Below are positions 26,470-37,543 of a DNA stretch of 64,000 nucleotides, piece after piece; position 1 is the first letter of the stretch; each line of letters opens with the position of its first letter. The notes below the pieces were generated by a model. The model did not search any database. It worked only from the letters and a program-made list of their open reading frames with translations, and had not been told where the DNA came from. The stretch comes from Lysobacterales bacterium. Lineage in GTDB: Bacteria > Pseudomonadota > Gammaproteobacteria > Xanthomonadales > Ahniellaceae. The stretch spans positions 1 to 64,000 of the forward strand of contig JADKHK010000007.1 of NCBI GenBank assembly GCA_016721845.1, read 5' to 3'. The position numbers were made by a program, and so were the translations under genes.

Positions 26470-28792
26470 TCAGGATTCCTCGCGGCGCGCCGTCAGCTTC
26501 TTCGGCGCCGAGCCACCGTAGCTGTAGTACTGGTAGCTGCTGTAGCCGTAGCCGCCATAGCCGTAGCCATAACCTGCCGCCTTCGCATCGAACTTGGTCA
26601 ACACCGCGCCGATCAGGCGCGAGCGCGCTCCGAGCAGGCGCTTGATTGTCGTGTTCACCGCGCCGACACGGGTCCGCCCTGCTTCGACCACCAGCAAGGT
26701 GCCCTTGGCCAGGTTGCCGAGGATCGGCGCATCGGCCAGACCCAGCACCGGCGGGGCGTCGATGATGATCTGGTCGAAGCGTTCGCTGGCCTGGGTCAAC
26801 AGGCTGATCATGCGCGGGCCGGCCAGCAATTCGGCCGGGTTGGGCGGCAGCGGTCCGCTGAGCATCACCGAAATGCCCGCCTGGTCGACGCGATGGATGC
26901 ACTGGCCCGGCTTGGCCGCGCCGGACAGGCAATTGCTCAGCCCCATCGAGTTGTCGAGATCGAACACGCGGTGCAGCGACGGATTGCGCAGGTCGGCATC
27001 GATCAGCAAGACGCGCTTGCCGAGCAGGGCGAAGTTGCGCGCCAGTGATTTCGCGGTCGTGCTCTTGCCTTCGCCGGGCTGGGTGCTGGTGATCACCAGC
27101 ACGGCGGGCACGCCACTCTCGGTCGAGAACTGCAGGGCCGTGCGCACCGAGCGATAGGCTTCCGCGAAGCCGGAGCGGACGTCGATCAGCGCCGCCGTCG
27201 GCGTGATGTCCTTGCCCAGCTTCGGGATCACGCCGAGGTGCACGAGGCGGAGCTTCTTCTCGATGTCCTCCGGTGTCTTCACCGTGTCATCCAGATATTC
27301 GAGCAACAAGGCCAGCAGCACGCCGAGGAACAGGCCGATCAACAGGCCGATCAGCAGGTTGCGGCGCATGTTGGGCTTGTAGGCGCCACCCGGCACCTGG
27401 GCGCGGTCGACGATCGAGATGTTGTTGCTGCTGACGCCCCCGGCGACACCGATTTCTTTGTAGCGCTGCAGCAGGCCGTCGTAGAGCTCGCGATTGGTCG
27501 CGACTTCACGCTGCAGGATGTTGTAGTCGATCGATCGACTCTGCAGATCGAGGGTCTCGGACTTGATCTGGGTGAGTTGTTCGCGCAGCAGGGTTTCCTG
27601 CGTCAGCGCGGAATCGTACTCGGCCTTCACCGTGGCCTTGATGCCCTCGATCTCGGCGGCGATCTGGCGATCGACTTCATCCATCTGGGCCTGCAGCTGT
27701 TTCATTTCCGGATAGTCCGGCTTGTACAGCCGCAATTTCTCCTGGTACGTGCTCTGCAAGGTCGAGCGACGGTCCTGCAGGGGCCGGATGTTCGAGCCTT
27801 CGAGCATGTCGGCCGGCAAGGCGGCGCCGATGCTGGCCTGGGCCTGGCGCCAGCGGGCCTCGGTCCGGATGCGTGCGCCCTGGGCCTGCGCCGACCGCGG
27901 AATTCAGCTCGCCGAGATTCTGTTCCATCAGCGTCTGGTTGCTCGTGGCGGAAAGAATCTGCTCCTTCTGCGCGAAGGCGACCAGTTCCCGCTCGGAGTC
28001 CTCGAGCTTCTGTTTCAGCTGCGCCAGCCGGTCTTCGAGATAACCCTTGGCATAGGACGAGGCATCGAAGCGGCGTTCGAGATTGGTCGCGATGAAGGAT
28101 TCGGCCACCGCGTTCGCGACCCGCGCCGCGAATTGCGGGTCGGGGCTGTCGTAGAGAATGTTGACCAGGCGCGAATCGCGCACCGGCTCGATCGTCAGTC
28201 CGCCGGCAATGACACCGGAATAGTTGCGATCGTCTTCGACCTTGGCCGAGGCCGGCTTGGCCGGCTCCGGCTTCTTCTGACCGCCGAACAGCGAGCCGAG
28301 CAGGGCCGACCACGGCGACGGTTGCGTCTGCTGGCGCATCGACGGGTCGGCGCCGAGACGCAGTTGCGAGGCGACGCGCTCGGCGAGGCTGCGGCTGCGC
28401 AATAACTGGTACTGGGTCTCATAGAACTCCCAGTCATTGGTCGCGCCCTGGGGCGTCACGCCCTCGACATTGACCACGTTCAGGGTTTCGCGGTCGATCT
28501 GGATGGTCGCGGCGGCGCGGAAGATCGGCGTCGTCAGCAGCGTGTTCACGAACGCCGCGAACATCACCAGCAGGGCCAGTCCGATCAGGGTCCAGCGCCG
28601 CTTGACCAGGATGTTCCAGTAGTCGAGCAGGTTGATTTCGTCGCTGTTGGGCGCTTCGGCCTGGCGCAGTTCGGCCAGCACCGTGCTCGGCGTGACCGCT
28701 TGGACCGGCGCCAACTGGCCACCGCGACCTTCGGAAATCGGCACCGGCAACTGGCCACGGCCGGCGCCACCTGGGTGATTGCTGTCTCTCAT
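26470..28792 (-). CDS. Wzc-type polysaccharide co-polymerase with BY-kinase, one frameshift
   Basis: About 774 residues in two ORFs. The N-terminal Wzz domain has a membrane segment at about 73-93 and IFRAAATIQIDRETLNVVN. A long coiled coil follows, then a second membrane segment (NMRRNLLIGLLIGLFLG). The C-terminal bacterial tyrosine kinase has Walker A (TQPGEGKSTTAKS), Walker A' (VLLIDADLRNPS) and Walker B (QIIIDAPPVLGLAD). The tail holds some ten tyrosines within about 20 residues, the autophosphorylation cluster. The frame breaks at CC 27891-27892; removing one base restores NSAVAQAQGARIR. It sets chain length and couples synthesis to export with the Wza-type lipoprotein, and it is the likely substrate of the adjacent phosphatase. 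Confidence 0.9.
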
Positions 28793-28823
28793 GTCCTGTC
28801 TCCGGCCCGGTCCATGTGCCGGA

Positions 28824-29534
28824 TCACAATGCGCTGAAGCCGATCAGGCCACGCAGGCCGTCGATCACGCTCTTGTAGGCGCTGCGCACGCCCGAGCGTT
28901 CGACGACGACGATATCGTCGCCGTAAATCTGCGGGTCCTCCACCTGACCCGCGCGAATCTCGCGAATGTTGAACAAGGCCGCCATCTTCTTGCCTTCAAT
29001 GGTGCGAAAAACGATGATGGTGCGCTCGTCCGCCAGCTCCTCGAAACCGCGCGCCATCGCGATGACCTGCAGCAGCGAGGTCTTGCCGGTGATCGGAAAG
29101 ATGCCGGGATTCTTGACCGCGCCCTCGACGGTGATGCGCTGGCTGGAAAACTCCTTCACGAACACGCTGACTTGCGGGTTCTGCAGGAACTGCGCGGACA
29201 GCTTGGCGGCGATTTCGGCCTCGAGTTCGGTCACGGTCTTGCCGCCGGCGCGGATTGCGCCGATCAGGGGCAGGGAAATCTGGCCGCTGGTGTTGATCCG
29301 CACCGTCCGGTTCAGGTCCGGCACCTGGAAGACCGAGACTTCCAGCAAATCGAGCGGCCCGACGCGGTAGTCCGAGACGCCGACATAGGCGCCAGACGCA
29401 GCCGTGGTGTCCGGGGGCGGCAGCGATTGGGTGGCGGTGACCGCTTTCGCCGAGCCGCTTTTCAGCGCCGACGACGACGAACAGCCCGCCAGGGAGAGCA
29501 GCAACAAGGCCACCAAGGCCGCGAATCTCAACAT
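28824..29534 (-). CDS. Wza/GumB-type polysaccharide export lipoprotein
   Basis: 236 residues. The signal peptide ends in a lipobox (LLLSLAGC), so the protein is anchored in the outer membrane. The mature part has the Poly_export domain (YRVGPLDLLEVSVFQVPDLN) and SLBB repeats (VSVFVKEFSSQRITVEGAVK and LIGAIRAGG). ATG 29534 is chosen because it directly precedes the signal peptide; the ORF extends to 29645 without one. It is the outer-membrane channel subunit for exopolysaccharide or capsule. A perfect CRP-type site lies 15 bases upstream. Phosphatase, export lipoprotein and kinase genes are consecutive. Confidence 0.92.
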   Translation of the reverse strand: MLRFAALVALLLLSLAGCSSSSALKSGSAKAVTATQSLPPPDTTAASGAYVGVSDYRVGPLDLLEVSVFQVPDLNRTVRINTSGQISLPLIGAIRAGGKTVTELEAEIAAKLSAQFLQNPQVSVFVKEFSSQRITVEGAVKNPGIFPITGKTSLLQVIAMARGFEELADERTIIVFRTIEGKKMAALFNIREIRAGQVEDPQIYGDDIVVVERSGVRSAYKSVIDGLRGLIGFSAL

Positions 29535-29548
29535 GCATCGTCCCAAAG

Positions 29549-29564
29549 TGTGAAATGGATCACA
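29549..29564. promoter_or_regulatory. Perfect CRP/Clp-type binding site before the export gene
   Basis: TGTGA-AATGGA-TCACA, the exact CRP half-sites with 6-base spacing. It is centred about 22 bases upstream of the export lipoprotein start and just past the end of the phosphatase gene. CRP-like Clp proteins control polysaccharide genes in Xanthomonas. Confidence 0.6.
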
Positions 29565-29580
29565 TTTGTCCAAGCAATGA

Positions 29581-30384
29581 TTATGCCTGCCGGAACAGGC
29601 GCCGCCAAAACCCGCCGGATGGCGATTCGCGGTCGCCGGTCCCAACCGCGGGCAAGGGAGGCAGGGCCGCCGGCGCGACGTTGTCGATCACGCCCTGCGG
29701 ACGCACCCGCACAAGCTGGTCGGCTTCGGTTTCGCCGAGGCGCCGCGCCGCTGCAGCACGTGCTTCCGCGAGCAATGGCGGGCGCCGGTCGGCCCGGTGC
29801 GCGTCGGTGGCGATGATCGCGACCAGCCCCTCGTCGAGCATGCGTTCCGCCCAGTATTGCGGTCGGCGCCCGAAGCGCCCGGTCACGGCACCGGCGGTCA
29901 GCTGCATCCACGCGCCGGCCCGGGCCATGCGCTGGAACACGGGATAATGTGACTCGATCCAGCTCAGACGTTCCGGATGCGTCACGATCGGCACGTAGCC
30001 GGCGGCCATCGCGTTGAATGCGGTCTCTTCGAGTCGCGGCGGCGCCACGTGGTGGGGCGGCTCGAACAGGAAATAGCGCGAGCCGGCCAGGGTCGGGATG
30101 CGGCCGTCGCGCAGACCATCGACCAGGTCGGGCACGACATGCACGTCCGCCCCTTCGACCAGGCGTAGCGCGATGCCCTCCTGGTCGAGACGGGTCTGCA
30201 TCGATTGAATCGCGACCCGGATGCCGTTCGTGTTGTTCTCGTACAGGCCGGGATAGATATGCGGCGTGCAGGCGGTGACGGTGATGCCGTCAGCGACCGC
30301 GATACGCGCCATCGCCAACGCTGTCGCCATGTCGGGTGCGCCGTCGTCGATGCGCGGCAGCAAGTGGCAATGCAGGTCAATCAT
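29581..30384 (-). CDS. CpsB/CapC-type PHP-domain tyrosine phosphatase
   Basis: 267 residues, PHP fold. The metal ligands are visible in order: IDLHCHLLPRIDDGA (H-x-H), ACTPHIYPG, EGADVHV, PIVTHPERL and IATDAHR. This is the pattern of CpsB/YwqE manganese phosphatases that dephosphorylate the tyrosine cluster of Wzc/CpsD kinases. The ATG at 30384 is followed at once by the first metal motif, so the start is secure; the longer frame to 31254 is antisense to wecA. It heads the assembly operon and is divergent from wecA. PHP-type phosphatases are better known from Gram-positive capsule loci, where LMW phosphatases do not take this role. Confidence 0.9.
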   Translation of the reverse strand: MIDLHCHLLPRIDDGAPDMATALAMARIAVADGITVTACTPHIYPGLYENNTNGIRVAIQSMQTRLDQEGIALRLVEGADVHVVPDLVDGLRDGRIPTLAGSRYFLFEPPHHVAPPRLEETAFNAMAAGYVPIVTHPERLSWIESHYPVFQRMARAGAWMQLTAGAVTGRFGRRPQYWAERMLDEGLVAIIATDAHRADRRPPLLAEARAAAARRLGETEADQLVRVRPQGVIDNVAPAALPPLPAVGTGDRESPSGGFWRRLFRQA

Positions 30385-30519
30385 GGGGTTCGGTATAACA
30401 CGCGTCGGTGAAGCCTCGATAAGCACGGCGTCACAGCAGAGGATGCTGCGTTCGGTTGTTCGTGCAATTGCGCAGATGCTAAAAGATGCGGGTTGCCAGC
30501 GTGCAGATCGGTGGATGGA

Positions 30520-31630
30520 ATGCGGTTCGATGGATTCGATGGTGCATGGTGGTGGGGATTGCTGGCTGCGGCCGGACTGACCGCATTCGCGATGCTGCTG
30601 CTGTTTCCGGTCGCCGCGCGTCTCGGCCTCGTCGACCATCCGACCGACCGCAAAAACCATGCGTGGGTGACGCCGGCTACCGGCGGTGTCGCGATGCTGT
30701 TCGGCATCGTCGTGACGATGATGACGGTGGTCGAATCGACCTCCGCCGCTACGGCTTTCGTCGTGGCCGCGGTGATGCTGGTGGTGACCGGCTGGCTGGA
30801 CGATCGATACGACCTGCGCTGGTGGCTGCGCATCGGCGTGCAGGTCGCGGCGGCGCTGATCCTGATCTATGGCGGCGGCGTGCGCATCGAGCATCTCGGG
30901 CCGGTGCTCGGCATCGGCGATACGCCGCTGGGTGCGTTGTCGGTGCCGATCACGATCTTCGCGACCGTGGGCCTGATCAATGCGATGAACATGATCGACG
31001 GGGTCGACGGACTGGCCGGCACTCTGGTGCTGGCGACCCTGCTGATGGTCGTCGCGGCGGCGGCCTACTCGGGCAACGTCGTGCTGGTGAAGCGCAGCCT
31101 GGTGATGGTCGGTGCCGTGGCCGGCTTTCTCGCATTCAACTTCCGCTTTCCATGGCGGGCGCGGGCGCACGCCTTCATGGGCAATTCCGGCAGCGCCCTG
31201 CTCGGGCTGGTGATCGCCTGGACCTGCTTTCGCCTGACCCAGAACGAAGGTCATCCGGTCAGCCCCGTGCTGGCGCTGTGGCTGGCGCCGGTGCCGGTGA
31301 TCGACTGCCTGGTCCTGATCGTGCGCCGCAAGCGCCGGGCGTTCGCCGTTCTCGGCCGATCACGATCATGTCCACCACATCATGCGCGATGCCGGGTTTC
31401 AGTCCGCCGGTACCGCCATCGGCCTGTCGGTCTTCACATTGCTGGCCGGGCTCGTCATCGGCCAATGCATGCGCTGGAACCTGCCGGAGCCGCTGCTGAT
31501 GGCGGCGTATCTGGTGGCGCTCGCGCTGTGGTTCCTGCTGACCGCGAAGCGCGCGCGCGCCGTCGCGTTCTTCCGTGCCGCCCGGTTCTGGGAGCGCCGT
31601 CAGGACGCTGCGGCGCGAAACGACGCGTAG
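30520..31630 (+). CDS. wecA: Undecaprenyl-phosphate sugar-1-phosphate transferase (WecA/TagO type), one frameshift
   Basis: About 370 residues of the MraY/WecA family with about eleven membrane segments. Conserved cytoplasmic motifs are DHPTDRKNHAWVTPATGG, GWLDDRYDLRW (the DD pair), NAMNMIDGVDGLAG and the histidine motif DHDHVHHIM. The frame breaks in a GGG run at 31337-31339; dropping one G gives RSPFSADHDHVHH, the expected loop. The enzyme starts the repeat unit by moving HexNAc-1-P from UDP to undecaprenyl phosphate. The ATG at 30520 is preferred (the frame opens with a TTG at 30493). Its end overlaps the fcl end tail-to-tail by 31 bases. Confidence 0.9.
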
Positions 31631-32541
31631 GTCGCCTCGATCCCTTCACGCAAGCCGATGCGATGGCGCCAGCCAAGTGCATGCAGGCGCGACACATCCA
31701 TCAGCTTGCGCGGCGTGCCGTCGGGTTTCGTCGGATCGGTCGCGATCGTGCCGTCGAAGCCGACCACCTCGGCGACCAGTTGCGCCAGTGCCAGAATCGT
31801 CAGGTCCTCGCCGGTCCCGACATTGATGAAGGCCCCGTCACTGTAGTGGCGCATCAGGAACACGGCGGCGTCGGCGAGATCGTCGGCATGCAGGAACTCG
31901 CGCCGCGGCGTGCCACTGCCCCAGATCGTGACCGAGGGTTCGCCGCGCTGCTTGGCCTCGTGGAACTTGCGGATCAGCGCTGGCAGCACGTGCGAATTCT
32001 GCAGATCGAAGTTGTCGCCGCTGCCGTACAGGTTGGTCGGCATCAGGCTGATCGCGTCGAAGCCGTATTGCTTCCGGTAGGCCTCGCACATCTTGATGCC
32101 GGCGATCTTCGCGATCGCGTACCACTCGTTGGTCGGTTCGAGCGGACCGGTCAACAGCGCGTCCTCGCGCAAGGGTTGCGGCGCCAGCTTCGGGTAGATG
32201 CATGACGAGCCGAGAAAGCAGAGCTTGCGCACGCCGTACTTCCAGGCGCTGTGGATGACATTCGTCTGGATCGCGAGGTTGTCGCGAATGAACTCGGCCG
32301 GGTAGGCATTGTTGGCATGGATGCCACCGACCTTGGCCGCCGCCAGAAAGACGAATTCCGGTTGTTCCCTGGCGAAGAAGGCATCGACCGCATGCTGGTC
32401 GATCAGGTCCAGTTCGGCATGCGTGCGCAGGATCAGGTTCGTCGCGCCCTCGGCCTGCAGTCGACGCAGTATCGCGCCACCGACCAGCCCGCGATGGCCG
32501 GCGATATGGATGCGGGCGTCCTGGTGCATGGGTTCACTCAT
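31600..32541 (-). CDS. fcl: GDP-L-fucose synthase
   Basis: 313 residues of the extended SDR family. The start carries IHIAGHRGLVGGAILRRL (cofactor loop). FLAAAKVGGIHANN, FLGSSCIYP and NEWYAIAKIAGIKMCEAY (catalytic Y-x3-K) are the GDP-4-keto-6-deoxymannose 3,5-epimerase/4-reductase signature. It makes GDP-L-fucose from the Gmd product. ATG 32541 overlaps the gmd stop by 8 bases, so the two are coupled. It provides a fucose (or related) precursor for the surface glycan. Confidence 0.95.
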   Translation of the reverse strand: MSEPMHQDARIHIAGHRGLVGGAILRRLQAEGATNLILRTHAELDLIDQHAVDAFFAREQPEFVFLAAAKVGGIHANNAYPAEFIRDNLAIQTNVIHSAWKYGVRKLCFLGSSCIYPKLAPQPLREDALLTGPLEPTNEWYAIAKIAGIKMCEAYRKQYGFDAISLMPTNLYGSGDNFDLQNSHVLPALIRKFHEAKQRGEPSVTIWGSGTPRREFLHADDLADAAVFLMRHYSDGAFINVGTGEDLTILALAQLVAEVVGFDGTIATDPTKPDGTPRKLMDVSRLHALGWRHRIGLREGIEATYASFRAAAS

Positions 32542-33643
32542 GATGATTCGGCGCGCGGTAGCCGGCATCGGTGACGAGGGCGTCGCGGCGGGCGAGGGCG
32601 AGGTCGGACTGCATCATCTCGCTCACGAGTTCTGCGAACGAGGTCCGTGCGCTCCAGCCGAGCTTGGACTTCGCCTTGCTCGGGTCGCCGAGCAGGGTCT
32701 CGACTTCGGCCGGACGGAAGTAGCGCGCGTCGATCGCGACGATGCGTTGCCCGATCTTCGCGGCGGAATCCGGCGGTGCCGATGCAACGATGCCGTGTGC
32801 GTCGTGGCCGCTGCCGCGCCAGTCGATGGTGATGCCGATCTCGCCAGCGGCACGGGTGACGAAATCGCGCACCGAATGCTGCTCGCCGGTGGCGATCACG
32901 AAGTCTTCGGCCGCGTCCTGCTGCAGCATCAGCCATTGCGCCTCGACGTAATCGCGGGCGTGGCCCCAGTCGCGGCGGGCATCGAGATTGCCGAGATGCA
33001 GGCAGTCCTGCAGTCCCAGATGGATGCGGGCCAATGCGCGGGTGATCTTGCGGGTCACGAAGGTCTCGCCGCGCAACGGCGACTCGTGATTGAAGAGGAT
33101 CCCGTTGCACGCATACATCCCGTAGGACTCGCGATAGTTCACGGTGATCCAGTACGCGTACAGCTTGGCGACGCCATAGGGCGAGCGCGGGTAGAACGGC
33201 GTCGTCTCGCGCTGCGGCGTCTCCTGCACCTTGCCGTACAGCTCGGATGTGGACGCCTGATAGAAGCGGGCCTTCTTCTCCATTCCGAGGATCCGCATCG
33301 CTTCGAGCAGGCGCAGCGTTCCGACCGCATCCGAGTTCGCCGTGTATTCCGGCGTCTCGAACGACACCTGCACATGGCTCTGCGCACCAAGGTTGTAGAT
33401 CTCGTCCGGTTGCACCAGTTGCAGGATCCGGATCAGGTTGGTCGCATCGGTCAGATCGCCGTAGTGCAGGACCAGGCGGCGGCCGCTGACGTGCGGGTCC
33501 TGGTAGAGATGGTCGATGCGGTCGGTGTTGAAGCTCGATGCACGGCGCTTGATGCCATGCACTTCATACCCTTTCGCGAGCAGGAATTCGGCGAGGTAGG
33601 CACCGTCCTGGCCGGTGATGCCGGTGATCAAGGCGCGTTTCAT
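32534..33643 (-). CDS. gmd: GDP-mannose 4,6-dehydratase
   Basis: 369 residues, standard length. It starts KRALITGITGQDGAYLAEFL, with the NADP loop GIKRRASSFNTDRIDHLYQD. The catalytic set is in FYQASTSELYGKVQE (Thr/Glu) and YPRSPYGVAKLYAYW (Tyr/Lys), followed by NHESPLRGETFVTRKITRA. It forms GDP-4-keto-6-deoxymannose from GDP-mannose, the substrate of fcl. The start overlaps the stop of the upstream paralogue as ATGA. Confidence 0.96.
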   Translation of the reverse strand: MKRALITGITGQDGAYLAEFLLAKGYEVHGIKRRASSFNTDRIDHLYQDPHVSGRRLVLHYGDLTDATNLIRILQLVQPDEIYNLGAQSHVQVSFETPEYTANSDAVGTLRLLEAMRILGMEKKARFYQASTSELYGKVQETPQRETTPFYPRSPYGVAKLYAYWITVNYRESYGMYACNGILFNHESPLRGETFVTRKITRALARIHLGLQDCLHLGNLDARRDWGHARDYVEAQWLMLQQDAAEDFVIATGEQHSVRDFVTRAAGEIGITIDWRGSGHDAHGIVASAPPDSAAKIGQRIVAIDARYFRPAEVETLLGDPSKAKSKLGWSARTSFAELVSEMMQSDLALARRDALVTDAGYRAPNHHE

Positions 33644-34647
33644 GGCGGGGTGAGCTCCGATGAGGGCGACGTCGAAGCGACGGTCGGCCAGGCCTGACCT
33701 CGTTCAGCGGCGATCAGGTGTCCGATCAGGGTATCCAGCGACGTGGTCGCTTGCCAACCGAGCAGGCGTCGGGCCTTGGCGGCGTCGCCGCAACTGCGCG
33801 TGATGTCGCTGGGTCGACGCAGACTTGGGTCATGCTCGACATGATCGCGCCAGTCGAGATCGAGGGCAGCAAACGTGCGCGCCACGAACTCGGCCAGCGG
33901 CGTGGCGATGCCGGTCGCGATCACGTAGTCGTCCGGCATCGGCTGCTCCAGCATGCGCCACATCGCGTCGACGTATTCCGGTGCCCAACCCCAGTCGCGG
34001 GCGATGTCCAGCGTGCCGAGCCGAAGTCGTTCACGTTGACCCGCGGCGATCCGCACCGCCGCGCGCACCACCTTGCGCGTCACGAATCGCTCCGGCCGGA
34101 GCGGAGACTCATGGTTGAACAGGATGCCGGTGCTCGCGTGCAGGCCATACGCGTCGCGGTAGTGGGCGACCGCCCAATGGGCGCTGGCCTTGGCCACCGC
34201 ATACGGGCTGCGCGGGGCGAAGGCCGTGGTTTCGCAAGCCATCCCGTCGATGTCGCCGAAGCATTCCCCGGAGCCGGCGTGATACAGCCGCGCCGGCAAG
34301 TCGAGCACACGCATCGATTCGAGCACGTTCAACGCGCCAATCGCGATGCTTTCCAGGGTGGCCGCGGGCTGCTCGAAGGACAGGGCGACCGAACTCTGCC
34401 CCGCCAGCAGGTAGATCTCGTCCGGATGCAGATTGCCCAGTACCTGAACGACGCTGCCAAAGTCGGTCGGTGCCAGCGAATGCAAGTTCACGCGCTGGCG
34501 CAGGCCGATGCGCTCCAGGCTCGCGAAGTCAGTGTGTTGCGCATCGCGCGACGTGCCGTGCACCCGGTAGCCCTTGCGCAGCAGCAGATCGGCGAGCAGC
34601 GCACCATCCTGGCCGGAGATGCCGATGATCAATGCCGTGCGATTCAT
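33640..34647 (-). CDS. GDP-mannose 4,6-dehydratase paralogue (sugar-nucleotide SDR)
   Basis: 335 residues and clearly paralogous to the next gene: ALIIGISGQDGALLADLLLR, YHAGSGECFGDI, PRSPYAVAKASAHWAV and HESPLRPERFVTRKVVRA. Compared with Gmd the catalytic TSE motif reads SGE, and the protein is about 35 residues shorter, mostly in the cofactor-loop region. It may be a second dehydratase, or a reductase making GDP-rhamnose- or talose-type sugars. It is the first gene of the sugar-nucleotide operon, directly coupled to gmd. The exact substrate is not clear. Confidence 0.75.
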   Translation of the reverse strand: MNRTALIIGISGQDGALLADLLLRKGYRVHGTSRDAQHTDFASLERIGLRQRVNLHSLAPTDFGSVVQVLGNLHPDEIYLLAGQSSVALSFEQPAATLESIAIGALNVLESMRVLDLPARLYHAGSGECFGDIDGMACETTAFAPRSPYAVAKASAHWAVAHYRDAYGLHASTGILFNHESPLRPERFVTRKVVRAAVRIAAGQRERLRLGTLDIARDWGWAPEYVDAMWRMLEQPMPDDYVIATGIATPLAEFVARTFAALDLDWRDHVEHDPSLRRPSDITRSCGDAAKARRLLGWQATTSLDTLIGHLIAAERGQAWPTVASTSPSSELTPP

Positions 34648-34679
34648 CGCGCGAACTTAGCGGATCCAGCGGCGCAGGC

Positions 34680-34704
34680 AAAAAAAACCCGCCAAGACGG
34701 CGGG
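34680..34704 (-). terminator. Rho-independent terminator
   Basis: On the minus strand a 6-base-pair CCCGCC/GGCGGG stem with a 5-base loop is followed by eight T. It lies downstream of the small gene at 34745-34975 and separates it from the sugar-nucleotide operon. Confidence 0.9.
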
Positions 34705-34744
34705 CAGAAGGGGGAGGAGAAACGGGAGAACCGGAAGCGGGATC

Positions 34745-34975
34745 TCAGGCGGCGAGACGGGACAACATCGCGTTGAGCTTGGCGCGACGTCCCTCGAGCA
34801 GCTGGAACTGGGTCGCGGCCGGGGTCTCTTGATCCGGCTGGATCTGTTCGAGCGCCATCTCGACTTTGCCGAGTTCGATCAGCAGGTCGTGATGCAAGGT
34901 GACTTCGTCGATGCCGAGTGTGGAGAGTTGCGAGTCCATGGCCTGAGCTCCTGCTTCGATTGCGATGGAGTTCAT
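34745..34975 (-). CDS. Small uncharacterised helical protein
   Basis: 76 residues from ATG 34975 (MNSIAIEAGAQAMDSQLS), or about 64 from a second ATG at about 34939. It is charged and probably all-helical (LLIELGKVEMALEQIQPD and LLEGRRAKLNAMLSRLAA), like a helical hairpin or short coiled coil. It has no signal peptide or membrane segment. A strong terminator follows, which supports it as a real monocistronic unit. The family was not recognised. Confidence 0.55.
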   Translation of the reverse strand: MNSIAIEAGAQAMDSQLSTLGIDEVTLHHDLLIELGKVEMALEQIQPDQETPAATQFQLLEGRRAKLNAMLSRLAA

Positions 34976-35647
34976 GCAGAAAACGTGCCAGCGGTCACAT
35001 CGGGGGTGTGAGCGGATCGACTGTGACTTTGCGCAGGTTGTCGCGAAATGCAAACAAGCGCATGATCCAAACGGCCCCGATTTTACGTACTGGAAGAGAG
35101 GGGTCGCCGCGGGGGCGGCAACGGGGCTTGAGCCCGAGAATCGAAATAACGTGGTGTGGCGCAAGCGCGCGGCACCGCAGCGTCACTGGCGCCCGGACTA
35201 AACGGTCACAAAGGATACCCCCTGTTCCTCGACGACCGCCGGGCGCCAGCCTTCTTCGCCGTGGCAGTTCTGGACCGTCCGTTCGGACAGAACGAACCAG
35301 GCCGATCTGGCCTGGTTCGGGTTGAAGTCCGCGCGTCCGCGGACTTCGGCAGCTTCCCGAGTCGGCGCGAGGACTGTCCCCTGCCAGCCAGTCCAGCGCG
35401 TTGCGCGCTTGCCCGACCCGGTGCGTTCAAGTCGTCGCAGGAGTTGCGCCAGCGGGGCCCGAAATGTGCGCCGCTTCACAATTGCTGACGGCATAAACTG
35501 TGAACTGCCGCACACTATTTCGACCTCTCGCAGGCCCGGAAAAAGTGGCGGATTGTGGCGCCACATTGGCGCGACCCGGAACGGCAATCTGCGACCGAAA
35601 ACTGACAAAATCGCGCCGCGGCGCCTATCGTGAAACCATTGGACACC
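34976..35647. other. Non-coding interval with stem-loops before mnmG
   Basis: Some 670 bases without a convincing gene. It holds three consecutive perfect inverted repeats at 35277-35288, 35293-35319 and 35324-35347. ORFs crossing it have no recognisable features and change register with the repeats. No DnaA boxes were seen. The 3' part presumably carries the mnmG promoter, but no clear -35/-10 pair was found. Confidence 0.6.
35277..35347. repeat. Three adjacent perfect stem-loops
   Basis: GTCCG-TT-CGGAC (35277-35288), then an 11-base-pair stem CGAACCAGGCC/GGCCTGGTTCG with loop GATCT (35293-35319), then a 10-base-pair stem GAAGTCCGCG/CGCGGACTTC with loop CGTC (35324-35347). No T run follows on either strand. 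Confidence 0.8.

Positions 35648-37539
<1,892 letters not shown>

Positions 37540-37543
<4 letters not shown>

Noticed and set aside
35156..35488. 110-codon ORF across the stem-loop region
   Set aside because: It crosses three perfect inverted repeats, has no family features and no ribosome site, so it is probably non-coding.
34976..35647. Replication origin next to mnmG
   Set aside because: mnmG lies beside oriC in some gammaproteobacteria, but no DnaA boxes, rsmG, parAB or dnaA are seen here.
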